Positions 55,298-64,000 of a DNA stretch of 64,000 nt are shown here, in pieces (the first letter of the stretch is position 1; each line of letters opens with the position of its first letter). Made by a program: the position numbers and the translations under genes. A model generated the notes under the pieces. The model was not told the origin of the DNA, ran no database searches, and saw only the letters and a program-made list of their open reading frames with translations. The stretch is taken from positions 32,879,501-32,943,500 of the forward strand of contig CM077011.1 of NCBI GenBank assembly GCA_039090855.1. The letters run 5' to 3'. The stretch comes from Macrothele yani (Eukaryota > Arthropoda > Arachnida > Araneae > Macrothelidae).

Positions 55298-55600
55298 CTA
55301 ATTAATACTTTTAACAAACAACTGTTTCAACACCTGACGTACGTTTAAACTTCCAGTGCAAACAACAAGAACAACGATTTTGACGTTGTCTTTATCTGAC
55401 TGAAATGCACACTTTCGCTTTGAGCTTGACTTAACGTGAAGAACAACTGAGCGCAAAAACCGTATTCCCTCAGGGTTTACTCTTTCGATTACAGTTAACT
55501 TCAGTTTCACTTCGTCATCATGTATCAATATGGCTGGGCTCGATCTCTTAGGCACCAGTAATAATGAGGTGAAAGTGAGAGTTCCAATCACCAGTGCCTT
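55298..55600 (-). CDS. Candidate terminal coding exon, 100 codons
   Basis: On the minus strand an acceptor TATTCAATTTCCACAG (intron end at 55601) opens a phase-0 frame of 100 codons to a TAG at 55298-55300. It contains RSSPAILIHDDEVKLKLTVI and LNVRQVLKQLFVKSIN. Composition looks protein-like, but no family is recognised and no upstream exon was found. It could be a relic of an unrecognised element. Confidence 0.33.
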   Translation of the reverse strand, partial: KALVIGTLTFTSLLLVPKRSSPAILIHDDEVKLKLTVIERVNPEGIRFLRSVVLHVKSSSKRKCAFQSDKDNVKIVVLVVCTGSLNVRQVLKQLFVKSIN

Positions 55601-55659
55601 CTGTGGAAATTGAATAGTTTACACTTACAGCATTCACGAACCTAAAACTGCCGATAGTT

Positions 55660-55745
55660 GAGAAAAAACTATTGATTCACTATCGATGTACTGAGTTGGA
55701 CAAAACTACCGATACTATCGGTAGTGCCATCGATAGTAACTCCAC
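55660..55745. repeat. CGATAG-motif cluster
   Basis: Five or more CGATAG/CTATCG motifs, including CACTATCGATG, ACCGATACTATCGGTAG and CATCGATAGTAAC, arranged in inverted pairs. Possibly a MITE end. Confidence 0.55.
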
Positions 55746-56210
55746 CTCTTAACCTCTCTCCTGGATACGGCCATGGATTGAATATCAAGGTCATTTGGTG
55801 TAAAGTGACGGGAGCATGAAGTTGAAAATAAAGAAAAAGTCCCTGAATGTCATATTCTGAAGAGTGATTGATAAGAAGAGAGATAGAGGACCAAGTAGGA
55901 CTGAGCACAGAAGGAGAACGAGAATGAATAGAGCAAGGAAAGGTTTGAACCGATTACAAAAAAAAAAAAAAATTCACCGAATTTCTACACAATCGGTAAA
56001 ACATCTACAAATAGAAACAGTCGCTTTTGGTCACTAGCGGCGGGAACATGTGCTTCGAAAATTTCAAAATGTGCGCAAATCATTTTCATAACTGAAGATA
56101 TCCAAAAGTATGCGAAATTTTTCAGATCGGTTACTTAGAAATGAAGATACGGTTCCAAGTATGATACAGATTGAAATTAGCACTTATACCCCTTAGTGGT
56201 AAAACCACAT
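55746..56210. other. No gene recognised
   Basis: Unassigned; A run near 55960-55973. Confidence 0.45.
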
Positions 56211-56420
56211 GGACTCCCAGGTGGAACCACTGGTCTAAGCGCCGACACCTGGCCATTCATCCGAGATGGGTCAGGGTACGAATCCCGGTGTTGCATGTGT
56301 GTGCGTCTTACGGCACAGGCTCTCTCCTTTCCGTGGAGCCAGTGACCCTAAATAAGTGACGTGCTAATGGTTATAGCCCACAGATTAGCTCACAATGGTC
56401 GGTGAACCTACAAACTAAAC
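56211..56420 (+). mobile_element. SINE1 copy, diverged
   Basis: Forward copy with TGGTCTAAGCGCCGACACC, B-box-like GGGTACGAATCCCGG and a tail ending GTCGGTGAACCTACAAAC. Confidence 0.85.
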
Positions 56421-56751
56421 AAACAACCTTATGGTATAAAAATTGCCAAATATATGAAAAATATTGTTTACCACAAAAGAGTGGAACAAAAGCGGTTTTA
56501 AAATCGGACTTTTACAAGCGGAGATATTATCATTTCTGAGATTTATATTAACGCCCACCTAGCCGAAAAACTAAACATCATTTTGAGAAAAAAGTACACG
56601 TTCATGTTTTTTGGAGTGAGTGGTGCTGAAAATGACAGAGGTTCGTCTTATCTTAAAAAATACACTGATGTCCAAAATTAAGGTCACAAACACATTTTTT
56701 ACAATAATTCAAAATAGCAACCAGTAAAATGTTTAAAATTGCTGTCATATA

Positions 56752-58398
56752 CACTGAACAGCAATTGAATTAGAAGATAGAGTCGCGGATGGCTTAGTGG
56801 TTAGCGAGTCAGACTATCAATGCAAGGTCCCCAGGTTCAAACCTGGGCTGATCTTTCAGAGATGGTGTGATTTACTAACAATCGCTGAATATCCGTCGTG
56901 CATCGGACGAGCACGTTAAGTGACGGCCCCCAGGCTGGACCCACTGGTTAAATGGGTATCCTTTCCTAGGCCGCCCCTCCTGAAATTCTCTCACCCCTCT
57001 GTGTGCAACATCGTACTTGTATGGTGGCGCCATCTACTGTACTCTAATCTCACTACAAACTGCTCTGTCAAAGTCGCTAGACTTGCTCTCATTCCTTCCG
57101 TTTCTGTGTCCTGCCCAAAAGGCGATCTCGCTGTAGGTTGCTGGGACCTAAACTCTACTCACTGTGGACTGACGTCCTACAAGAAAATAACAAAATACAA
57201 GGGTATTGAACGTCAAAAAATTAGAGATACCTGTCTAGTAACGTGTAGCACCACCTTTCGCCCTGATGACGGCGGCGATTCGTCTCGGCATGGACTCGAC
57301 AAGACACCGGGATCGTTGGGAAGCCATACGGATCCACGACCCCTGAACAAGCTCTCACAGTTCACGAAGATTTGATGGAGGGGGGCCATCTCTCTCGATG
57401 GCATCCCAGATGTGCTGAGGTCAGGAGACCTAGCTGGCCAAGAAAGCGAGGTTACGTCGGTGGAGTGTTCATCCAATCATTCGGATACAATTCGGGAGTG
57501 ATGTCACGGTGCATTGTCGTGTTGCAGGATGAGGTCCCCAGTTGGATGTTGAAGACGCACAAACGGGAGCAAATGGTCGTACAGGATATCCCAGTAACGT
57601 TGACCTGTGAGGGACGATGTCACACGTACTAGGGGTCCCATTTCAGTCCACGTAAACAGTCCTCAGACGAGAATGCCAACCCACGAGCTTGAAGAGTACC
57701 CTGCTGACAAGAAGGATCCATCGCTTCATGTAGTTTGCGCCGTTCAGGTATCCTGCCATCCGCATTTGCCAACGTGAATCTCAACTCATCAGTCCAGGCA
57801 ACATTTTTCCACATGTTTAGGGTCCAGTGGCAATGTTCCCGCGCATGCTAATCTTTGCACTCTGTGATGTGCGGTCAGCAGCGGTACCCTCGTGGAACAA
57901 TGGCTTCTGTACCCCATAGCGAGGAGATGGTTCTGGATGGTGTGGCTGCTTACAGGTTTTTGTACACCAGCGTTAAAATGCCGAGTGATTTCTTGCACTG
58001 TGGCTCGTCTTTCCGCTGTTACAATGCGAGCTAGCCGACTTTGACACCGTTCATCCACACGCTGTTGTCCACGGCAGGTTAGCCCTTGCAGGGATGGTTT
58101 TACTGGATTCGATGTACTCACGGTGCACCCGTGACACAGTGGCTCGTGAAACTCCCAGTGCCTACAGGACTTCCCAGACGAAGTGACCCGTTCGTCGGGC
58201 TCCAACAATTTGCCCACGATCAAATGCGCTCAGATCCTTCGTCTTACCAATACCGCGTCCGACTCTTACTGTTTCCCGTCGCTTCACTCCTTATATTGTC
58301 GGATCGCTTCATACCTCATGTCGTTTCCGTTTACAGGGCCGCCCACAGCGCCACATTTGTATAACGCCAGCTGTCTCTAATTCAATTGCTCTTCAGTG
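56752..58398 (-). mobile_element. Tc1-like transposon nested in another Tc1-like element
   Basis: Ends CACTGAACAGCAATTGAATT (left) and, reversed, CACTGAAGAGCAATTGAATT (right), with TA on both sides (56750-56751; 58399-58400). Minus-strand remnants: RLARIVTAERRATVQEITRH and LLAMGYRS (57789-58223), NVAWTDELRFTL with the first Asp (57629-57814), HDNAP and LSWPARSPDLS (about 57400-57540). A deletion after SPDL removes the catalytic Glu. Several frameshifts. It also contains a SINE2. Confidence 0.88.
56779..57217 (+). mobile_element. SINE2 nested in the inner Tc1-like element
   Basis: Forward full-length copy: A-box-like TGGCTTAGTGG, B box GGTTCAAACCTGG, body with GGCGCCATCTACTGTA and AAGGCGATCTCGCTGTAGG, A-rich tail. 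AATTAGAAGATA before and AATTAGAGATA after look like a slightly altered target duplication. Confidence 0.9.
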
Positions 58399-58432
58399 TA
58401 TACTTTGGGGAACGGTGTATCTCATGTTAATC

Positions 58433-58545
58433 GGGCACTCTAGTCCAAATCTCCTAGCTTCCTATTTCTAAAGGTTGTTTAAGACCTGGGGTCAGACACT
58501 CCGTTCTTAAAATCCTCTAGATTTGATCTGAATCTAATGTAAGCA
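58433..58545 (+). mobile_element. SINE2-variant 3' fragment
   Basis: ATCGGGCACTCTAGTCC, ATCTCCTAGCTTCCTATTTC and GATCTGAATCTAATG match the reverse complement of 2200-2300, the 3' part of the SINE2 variant. It lies upstream of the outer Tc1 transposase start. Confidence 0.7.
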
Positions 58546-58683
58546 TCCACTGTTTGTTAAACGGTTAACAAGGTGAGTTTGGTAAGAGAACGTGAAAGTG
58601 ACCGTTTTCTGCATCTGCGAATTTCGTCTTTAGAATTGTATTTCTTGCAAGAAAAATCACAAGATTGACTGATTTCAGTTGGA

Positions 58684-59610
58684 ATGAGTGCTCGGAATCG
58701 TTTAGACGATGGATCATCGGCAGGCTTCAAGCTAGCCAGTCTCAAGCGTAGGTCGCTCGATGCTTTCAGGTTTCACGGAAGGTGGTATCCAGATTATGGC
58801 ACCAATTCCGAACAACGGGTACCATTACCGGGAGGCCCGGCCAAGGCCGTCCAAGAACCACGACATCTGCGGATGATCGTTACGTGGCATTAACTGCCAA
58901 ACGCCATAGACCGATGACGGATAGTGACCTCTCTCAGGACCTCGCTGCTGCGACTGGAAGAACAATTTCGATGCAAACTATATACAGACGCCTAGCAGAG
59001 AAGGCCCATTACGCCAGGCGACCAAAGGTATGTGTCCCCATCGCCAGACCGCAGAAGAGAGCCCTTCTTTCATGGAGCCAAACACATCTTTCTTGGACAC
59101 AGCAAGATTGGGGCCATGTACTTTTCTGTAATGAGTCGAGATTCTGTACACAAAAGAATTGTCGACGAGTCTTTATCTGGAGACAGCGTGGCGCCAGCTA
59201 TTATCCCTCCAACATAAGGGAAATCGACCACTTTGGTGGAAGTGGAATCCTTGTGTGGGCAAGCATCATGTTGGACGGCTGTACACCACTTAACGTCTTC
59301 GATGGGGGCACTGTGACCGCACAACGTTTTCGATGAGGCACTGTGACCGCACAACGCTATAGAGATGAGGTCCTTGAACCTTATGTGAGGATTTTCCGGG
59401 GGAGCTGTCGGACCGAACTTAATTTTCATGGACGATAACGCGAGGCCACACATAGCTCAGATTGTCGACGATTTTCTGGAGAAAGAGAAAATTCGCCGTA
59501 TGGTGTGGCCAGCGAAGTCGCTGGACCTAAATCCTATGGAGCATGTTTGGGATGCTCTAGGAAGAGCCATTGCACGACGTCAACGTCTCCCAGGACCTTC
59601 TAGGCGTTAA
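58684..59610 (+). pseudogene. Tc1-like transposase, D1 mutated
   Basis: Starts MSARNRLDDGSSA, shifts frame near 58790, then TTGTITGRPGQGRPRTTTSA, TISMQTIYRRLAEKAHYARR and LSWTQQDWGHVLFCNESRFC, where the first catalytic Asp is Asn. After a 28-bp tandem duplication (about 59300-59358) and another frameshift come FMDDNARPHIAQIV with the second Asp and LDLNPMEHVWDAL with the Glu; I count 34 residues between them. Inactive. Confidence 0.86.
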
Positions 59611-59936
59611 AATCCGCGCTTTTAGAAGAATGGGATTTGTTGCCACAAGCTGTTATCAACAACCTTATTTACAGTATGAGGCCTCGTTGTGCGACTTGTA
59701 AAGCTAACACTCCCTATTAGCCGGACCGTTCTCGAGATACATTGCATCATGTTTGGACCATTTTAGGTCTAATTTGCATATCGCACGCAATTTACCTCCT
59801 GTTCATTTTGTTAAGTTGCTATTGCATGTCTCATAGTATGAGGCATTTCTGTACCAAATTTCATTGCAATAAACCATTTAGTTTTCAAAATATCACAGAA
59901 TATGTGTTTGTGACCTGAAGTTTGGACATCAGTGTA

Positions 59937-60508
59937 CATATGTAAATACAAAGATACCGATAATCCAACGAGCTTTGACTTTCCTTAGTTGTTATCACAT
60001 TTTTTACTTAGGAAATATAAAGAGTGTAGGTAAATTGCGGCTAAATAATCGCCTTTAATCCTTAAACGTTCTAGGTCATTGCAACCCTACAAGAAAATTG
60101 AGGCGTAAAGCTAAAGAGGATATTTCTGAACGTCCATCAAAGATAATAAACGCTGTTGTGGAAGAAAATTCTGGCGCTTTGGAGACCCTCACAGGGAAGG
60201 ATATTTCTTGCTTTAAAAAATAAGCTGAGTGTAGGCATCAACAGAACACACGACGAATGCATGCGAGTCTTTTTATGCCCAGTTTAATACACACCTTTAT
60301 CATCCCCATCCAAGCTAATACAACTTTATAGAAGTTCTGAAACTTTTTCGAACTCAAACATATATCAAAATCCAAAACTCAAGAGATGTCACTCGAAGAA
60401 GGAAATCGAAAACTGACATACAAAGGAAAGAAATATTGTCTAAGAAAATCAGAGATTATAGAGGAGGATGTGTAACCGGACTTCAATTGGTGAAATTTGC
60501 ATCATATA
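59937..60508. other. No gene recognised
   Basis: Unassigned AT-rich sequence. Confidence 0.45.
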
Positions 60509-61939
60509 CACTGCCGGAGAGTGAAAAAAGAACACCAAGAATTACTCGTCTGCTACCAACAAAATTTATACAGCGTAATAACGGAATACAGAGGATTACG
60601 TGATTAAAACATTCTGGGAAAATACAGCTGTATTTGCTGGTAAACTGAAAAATAACATTTCCATGTAACATGGTTAGTACGCGGTTGAACCGCCATGAAC
60701 TGCGTCACACTGTGCAATTCTGGCATGGAGTCTGTCGTACAGATGTTGGATGTAAGTTTGGGGTATTGAGTTCCAAGCATCCTCAACCTGGACGCGTAAA
60801 TCGGGGATGGTCGTGGCTGGCCGTGGAGACCGGATAAGTCGTTGTCCCATAAAATCCCACACGTGCTCGATGGGGGACACATCCGTTGAACGTGCAGGCC
60901 ATGGAAGTTGTCTCACACCCTAAAGTGCATGTTGCGTTTCACGTGCCCTGGGTGGACGTGCGTTATCTTGCTGGAAAACACCACGATGGACCGATTTTAC
61001 AAATGGAGCAACAACGGGCTGAATGATGTTGTTGTTGTAGGAGGTGCTGTTTAACGTACCCGGTACAAACACTAGTTGTGTACGGAAGCGATAGCTGATC
61101 GCTCCCCACACCAGGAGACCAGGTGTAGGCCCTGTGTGTCGCTGGCGGATGCAAGAAGGGTGGAGACGCTCCCCTGTGCGTCTGCGAGTACGCATACGGC
61201 CATCGGAGGCTCCCAAGCAGAATCTGCTTTCATCGCTGAACACGACAGGTCGCCATTGCGTACTCCAGTGCAGACGTTGGTGACACCACTGCAGCAGTTC
61301 CTGACGGTAGGCTGGAGTCACAGGTACACATGCCAGAGGCACACGTGCACGTAGTCCTGCATCCAGTAGACGGTTGCGGATTGTTCGCACAGTCACCTCA
61401 GGTGCAACGGCAGCTCGGATTTGCGTCGCAGTGGATGTTCTGCTTGACAACGCCGCTCTTCTTATGCGTCGATCGGTCTGCTCATCAGTCCGTCTGTGAC
61501 TCCCGGTTCCACGTCTTCTCGTGTGGGAATGTTCCTCGGACCATCTACGCCACCATCGTACCCCCACCGATACTTCCCGTCCAATTCGCTCCGCAATACG
61601 ACGATACGACCACCCGGCCTCGCGGAGTCCGACTAGACGACCTCGCTCAAAGTCCGATAACTGCTGAAATCGTGCACGTCTTCCATGTCCAGGCATTGCA
61701 GCTTCTTCAGAGTCTTCGCACGTGTCCGTACGCCGACGACTGATTACATTCACTTTGCTGTACTCCTTAAATACCACGGACGATAATTTGCATATTATGC
61801 CATGCTGTGGCGTAAGCGCTCACCGATTGGTCCCGAAATTAACATCACGCCTACGTAAACTCGACGCCATTAACATATGTAAATTTCATGATCGTCCGCC
61901 AATTCCTTCATGGTGTTCTTTTTTCACTTTCTGCCAGTG
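60509..61939 (-). mobile_element. Tc1-like transposon, 1431 bp, nearly intact
   Basis: Ends CACTGCCGGAGAGTGAAAAA (left) and, reversed, CACTGGCAGAAAGTGAAAAA (right), with TA on both sides (60507-60508; 61940-61941). Carries one transposase frame broken by a single stop. Confidence 0.94.
60674..61696 (-). pseudogene. Tc1-like transposase, single in-frame TAG
   Basis: 341 codons including the stop, in one frame, interrupted only by TAG at 60920-60922. Start chosen at MPGHGRRARFQQLSDFERGR because it aligns with the Tc1 subgroup N terminus; the frame is open a further 27 codons upstream. Order: first helix-turn-helix (LREAGWSYRRIAERIGR), second (TVRTIRNRLLDAGLRARVPL), first catalytic Asp in VVFSDESRFCL, GLLVWGAI, second Asp in VFQQDNARPP, Glu in STDVSPIEHVWDF. 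Thirty-two residues separate the second Asp and Glu, counting the stop as one residue. All three catalytic residues are present, the most of any element here. Confidence 0.92.
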
Positions 61940-61941
61940 TA

Positions 61942-62730
61942 TTTCAAGTTATTAATATTTGGGTAAGCTGAGGTTGACTTCTGAAAGAGAAATGAAATTA
62001 TCTACTAGTATATTCAACTTTCCTCAAAAGCACAACAAAGTATGCATATTCAGGTTTTGTATATGTGATGAAAGTGTTACCTCACCTTCTCTCTTAAGTA
62101 TTGGTAAGTCAAAAGGTTTTTATTCCTCAATATCAACCATATAAACAGATATTTGACTTGGAAATATTAGTTGATTTTCATTACTATAAAGATGATAAAG
62201 ATGTAAGATATAATATTTTGTGTTGTCTTCCTTCCCGTAAGCTTTAGCCGCAATTTACGTACGTATTTGGATTTCACCCGTGGCTCTCGCCACAGTTTAC
62301 CAACGCTGAAATATAAAATCTCAGAAGTCACGATGTGATGTAATAAATGAAACTCATCTTAATCACCGTTCAGAAACCACCAACTTCAGGTATAGGTGGA
62401 TCGCTAAAAATCCATTTCAAGTAAAGATCTAGAATGCGGATTACTTAACCACCGGCGGCTTTGGGGTCAGGAGAAACGGAAGTGACGTCGAAAAGGTTAA
62501 AAGGCTCTGATAGGAAAGAGGCTAGACAGGTTGGTATGATAGTGAGCACCAGACGGTTTCGAAAGTTTCAGTTGACATACTGGCAGAATGCGAAACTACG
62601 CAAACTCACGCATTATTTAAGACCTCGTGAATACTAATATATATTCATTTATTTGAAAGAAATTATTGCATTGGGGACACTGGATCCGAGCATAACGTTG
62701 CAGTTTCCTCATTACATTTCCAAAATAATT
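61942..62730. other. No gene recognised
   Basis: Unassigned. A weak splice-like segment at 62054-62103 is discussed among rejected items. Confidence 0.45.
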
Positions 62731-62732
62731 TA

Positions 62733-63707
62733 CAGGGTTACGAGGAAAGTCCTTGATCAGGCCAATAGCTCACGAACTATGGCAGTTAGCGATTTACTTC
62801 TTGTGTAGCTGTATAGGACCTCCCCCCCCCCCCCGTGTGACGCACACAATAACACCGCGAGGGATCCCCTCCCACCGTTTAGGGAGGTTGAAAAGGCTAT
62901 CGCGCCCTCTTTGTAGATTGGGCAAAAAGGTCAATTACAAACTTGTTCAGCGAGGCAAAAATAGTACATAAAGACATTTTTGTCCCATAACAAAAGATGA
63001 AAGGGGACCAGGAATGTGTCCACAAGAAAATCACAACATCCGGAGGCAACGACGATTGGAGCTTATCTAAACTGGTAAGCTCTAAGTAAATGAAAGCACA
63101 AAGGAAAAGTTTTCCTACAAACCTGATCAGCAGTTCTTGTTCTAAAATAAAACGCAGTTCCTTGACATATTCAATATCAGATTTCGATGTCCAATATAGG
63201 ATAATATACACTGAGACAAGGAGAAATAACATAAAGTAGTGAAACACTCAACCAATAGGGATACTGTATGCACATCTAATTGACTTGAATGCTTTCCAAT
63301 TCCCGTCCCTGGGTCACGAAGTGTTAGCATATCGACCACGCATATTATTTTTGTATTCTGACGACGGAGCAGAAAGCACATTTGAAATCCATGCAACGGA
63401 CACAGCGACTCAGGTAGCTTCCCGCTTCTTTCGCATTTGGAGAGTCCCCTTCCATCTTTTGTTATGAGACAAAAACCTTTAGGTACTATTTTTGCCTCGC
63501 TGAACAAGTTTGTAATTGACTTTTTTGCCTTATCTGCAAAGGGGGGCATAATAGCACCCTCAAACCCCCAAAGGGGGCGAGGGGATCCGTCGTGGTGTTA
63601 TTGTGTGCGCCGTAGGGTGTTTCTTATACAACTGCACAAGAAGTAAATCGCTAACTGCCATAGTTCGTGAGACATTGGCCTGATGACGGACTTTCCTTGT
63701 AACCCTG
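62733..63707. mobile_element. Non-autonomous element with inverted arms of about 265 bp
   Basis: CAGGGTTACGAGGAAAGTCC (62733) is mirrored by the right end at 63707; the arms run to about 62995 and from about 63440, including CTCACGAACTATGGCAGTTA, GCGATTTACTTCTTGTG and the GGGATCC/GGATCCG regions. TA duplicates at 62731-62732 and 63708-63709 suggest Tc1/mariner-type mobilisation. The interior has no recognisable transposase. Confidence 0.88.
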
Positions 63708-63825
63708 TATATGGCTTTCATTTAATTTGGCCATTGCACACAGCCTAATACGTATAACAAAATCATGGCTGAAATAAAAAGGTTGATGATAGTAAATGGC
63801 ATGCAATATTAAGTTACATTTTAAA

Positions 63826-63929
63826 CGGCTGCCTAGGTGGCCGGGTGGTAAGCAGCGTTAGCTTCTCAGCATTCGAGCGAGATGAGTCTGGTTTCGAATC
63901 TTTGGGGGTCATAGATGTTGCGTTTGTCG
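63826..63929 (+). mobile_element. SINE1 head fragment, cut by an RTE insertion
   Basis: Forward head, GTGGCCGGGTGGTAAGCAGC, B-box-like TTTCGAATCTTTGG and GTGTTTGTC-like GCGTTTGTCGT, stops abruptly where an RTE tail begins. Confidence 0.8.
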
Positions 63930-64000
63930 TATCATCATCATTGTCAACCATTATCAATCCACTGTTGGACGAAGGTCTCCCCAAGTTTCCTGCACAACGG
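63930..64000 (-). mobile_element. RTE-type LINE 3' end, cut by window edge
   Basis: ATCATCATCATTGTCAACCA then TTATCAATCCACTGTTGGAC matches the RTE 3' ends at 12435 and 40683. It continues beyond the window. Confidence 0.88.

Larger units (their letters stand above)
56663..59934 (+). mobile_element. Tc1-like transposon hosting nested insertions
   Basis: Ends CACTGATGTCCAAAATTAAG (left) and, reversed, CACTGATGTCCAAACTTCAG (right), with TA on both sides (56661-56662; 59935-59936). Total 3272 bp; removing the nested element leaves about 1.6 kb. Transposase remnant at 58684-59610. Confidence 0.9.

Noticed and set aside
62054..62103. Candidate 50-nt exon ending before GTAAGT
   Set aside because: The acceptor lacks a pyrimidine tract and no compatible neighbouring exon was found.

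Overview
This window is eukaryotic, almost certainly metazoan, repeat-dense DNA. It holds no complete host gene that I can support. The evidence is that nearly every recognisable stretch is a eukaryotic transposable element: tRNA-derived SINEs with internal pol III boxes, Tc1-like and mariner-like DNA transposons with TA target sites, an RTE-type LINE, a Penelope-like fragment, a hAT-derived (KIAA1586-like) coding remnant, foldback/MITE elements, and several minisatellites. This repertoire fits an invertebrate, probably an arthropod, but nothing fixes the species. There are no operons, bacterial-type promoters, phage genes or CRISPR arrays.

Layout. 1-10 kb: many copies of one tRNA-derived SINE (here SINE1), one copy of a second SINE (SINE2), and a dead Tc1-like element split by a SINE1. 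10-17 kb: a mariner of about 1.33 kb whose 330-codon frame carries only three stops, an RTE 3' fragment, a Penelope-like fragment followed by a hammerhead-like hairpin, and a mariner cut by a Tc1-like insertion. 17-20 kb: a tandem array of about 150-bp monomers, each with a CC(A/G)CYAGGGGGCGTA motif, bounded by 13-bp inverted repeats. 20-26 kb: SINE1 copies, a tRNA-like relic and a Tc1-like element. 26.7-28.6 kb: a hAT/KIAA1586-like pseudogene in which a 30-residue segment is repeated eight times. 29-32 kb: a minisatellite derived from a SINE1 tail, a 95-bp-arm palindrome and a second copy of the 150-bp array. 32-38 kb: a deleted mariner, a 55-bp minisatellite that reverses orientation, and another Tc1-like element. 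38-44 kb: a foldback element, two RTE copies tail to tail around a deleted mariner, and a Tc1-like element. 44-52 kb: the third array copy, SINE2 and a Tc1-like fragment. 52-64 kb: 146-bp repeats, a three-level nest (SINE2 inside Tc1-like inside Tc1-like), a Tc1-like element whose frame is broken by one TAG, and a 975-bp element with arms of about 265 bp.

How the parts relate. SINE1 insertions carry 7-16 bp target duplications, have A-rich tails and include a 5'-truncated copy, so they were mobilised by a LINE. The RTE copies are possible partners, though no tail sharing is evident. Several elements (39997-40674, 62733-63707, 32519-33437) keep good terminal repeats but lack a working transposase, as expected of cross-mobilised non-autonomous copies. 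Host coding signal is limited to two short candidate exons on the plus strand (26557-26616, 37639-37713) and one candidate terminal exon on the minus strand (55298-55600). If the plus-strand pair is real, much of the window is intronic.
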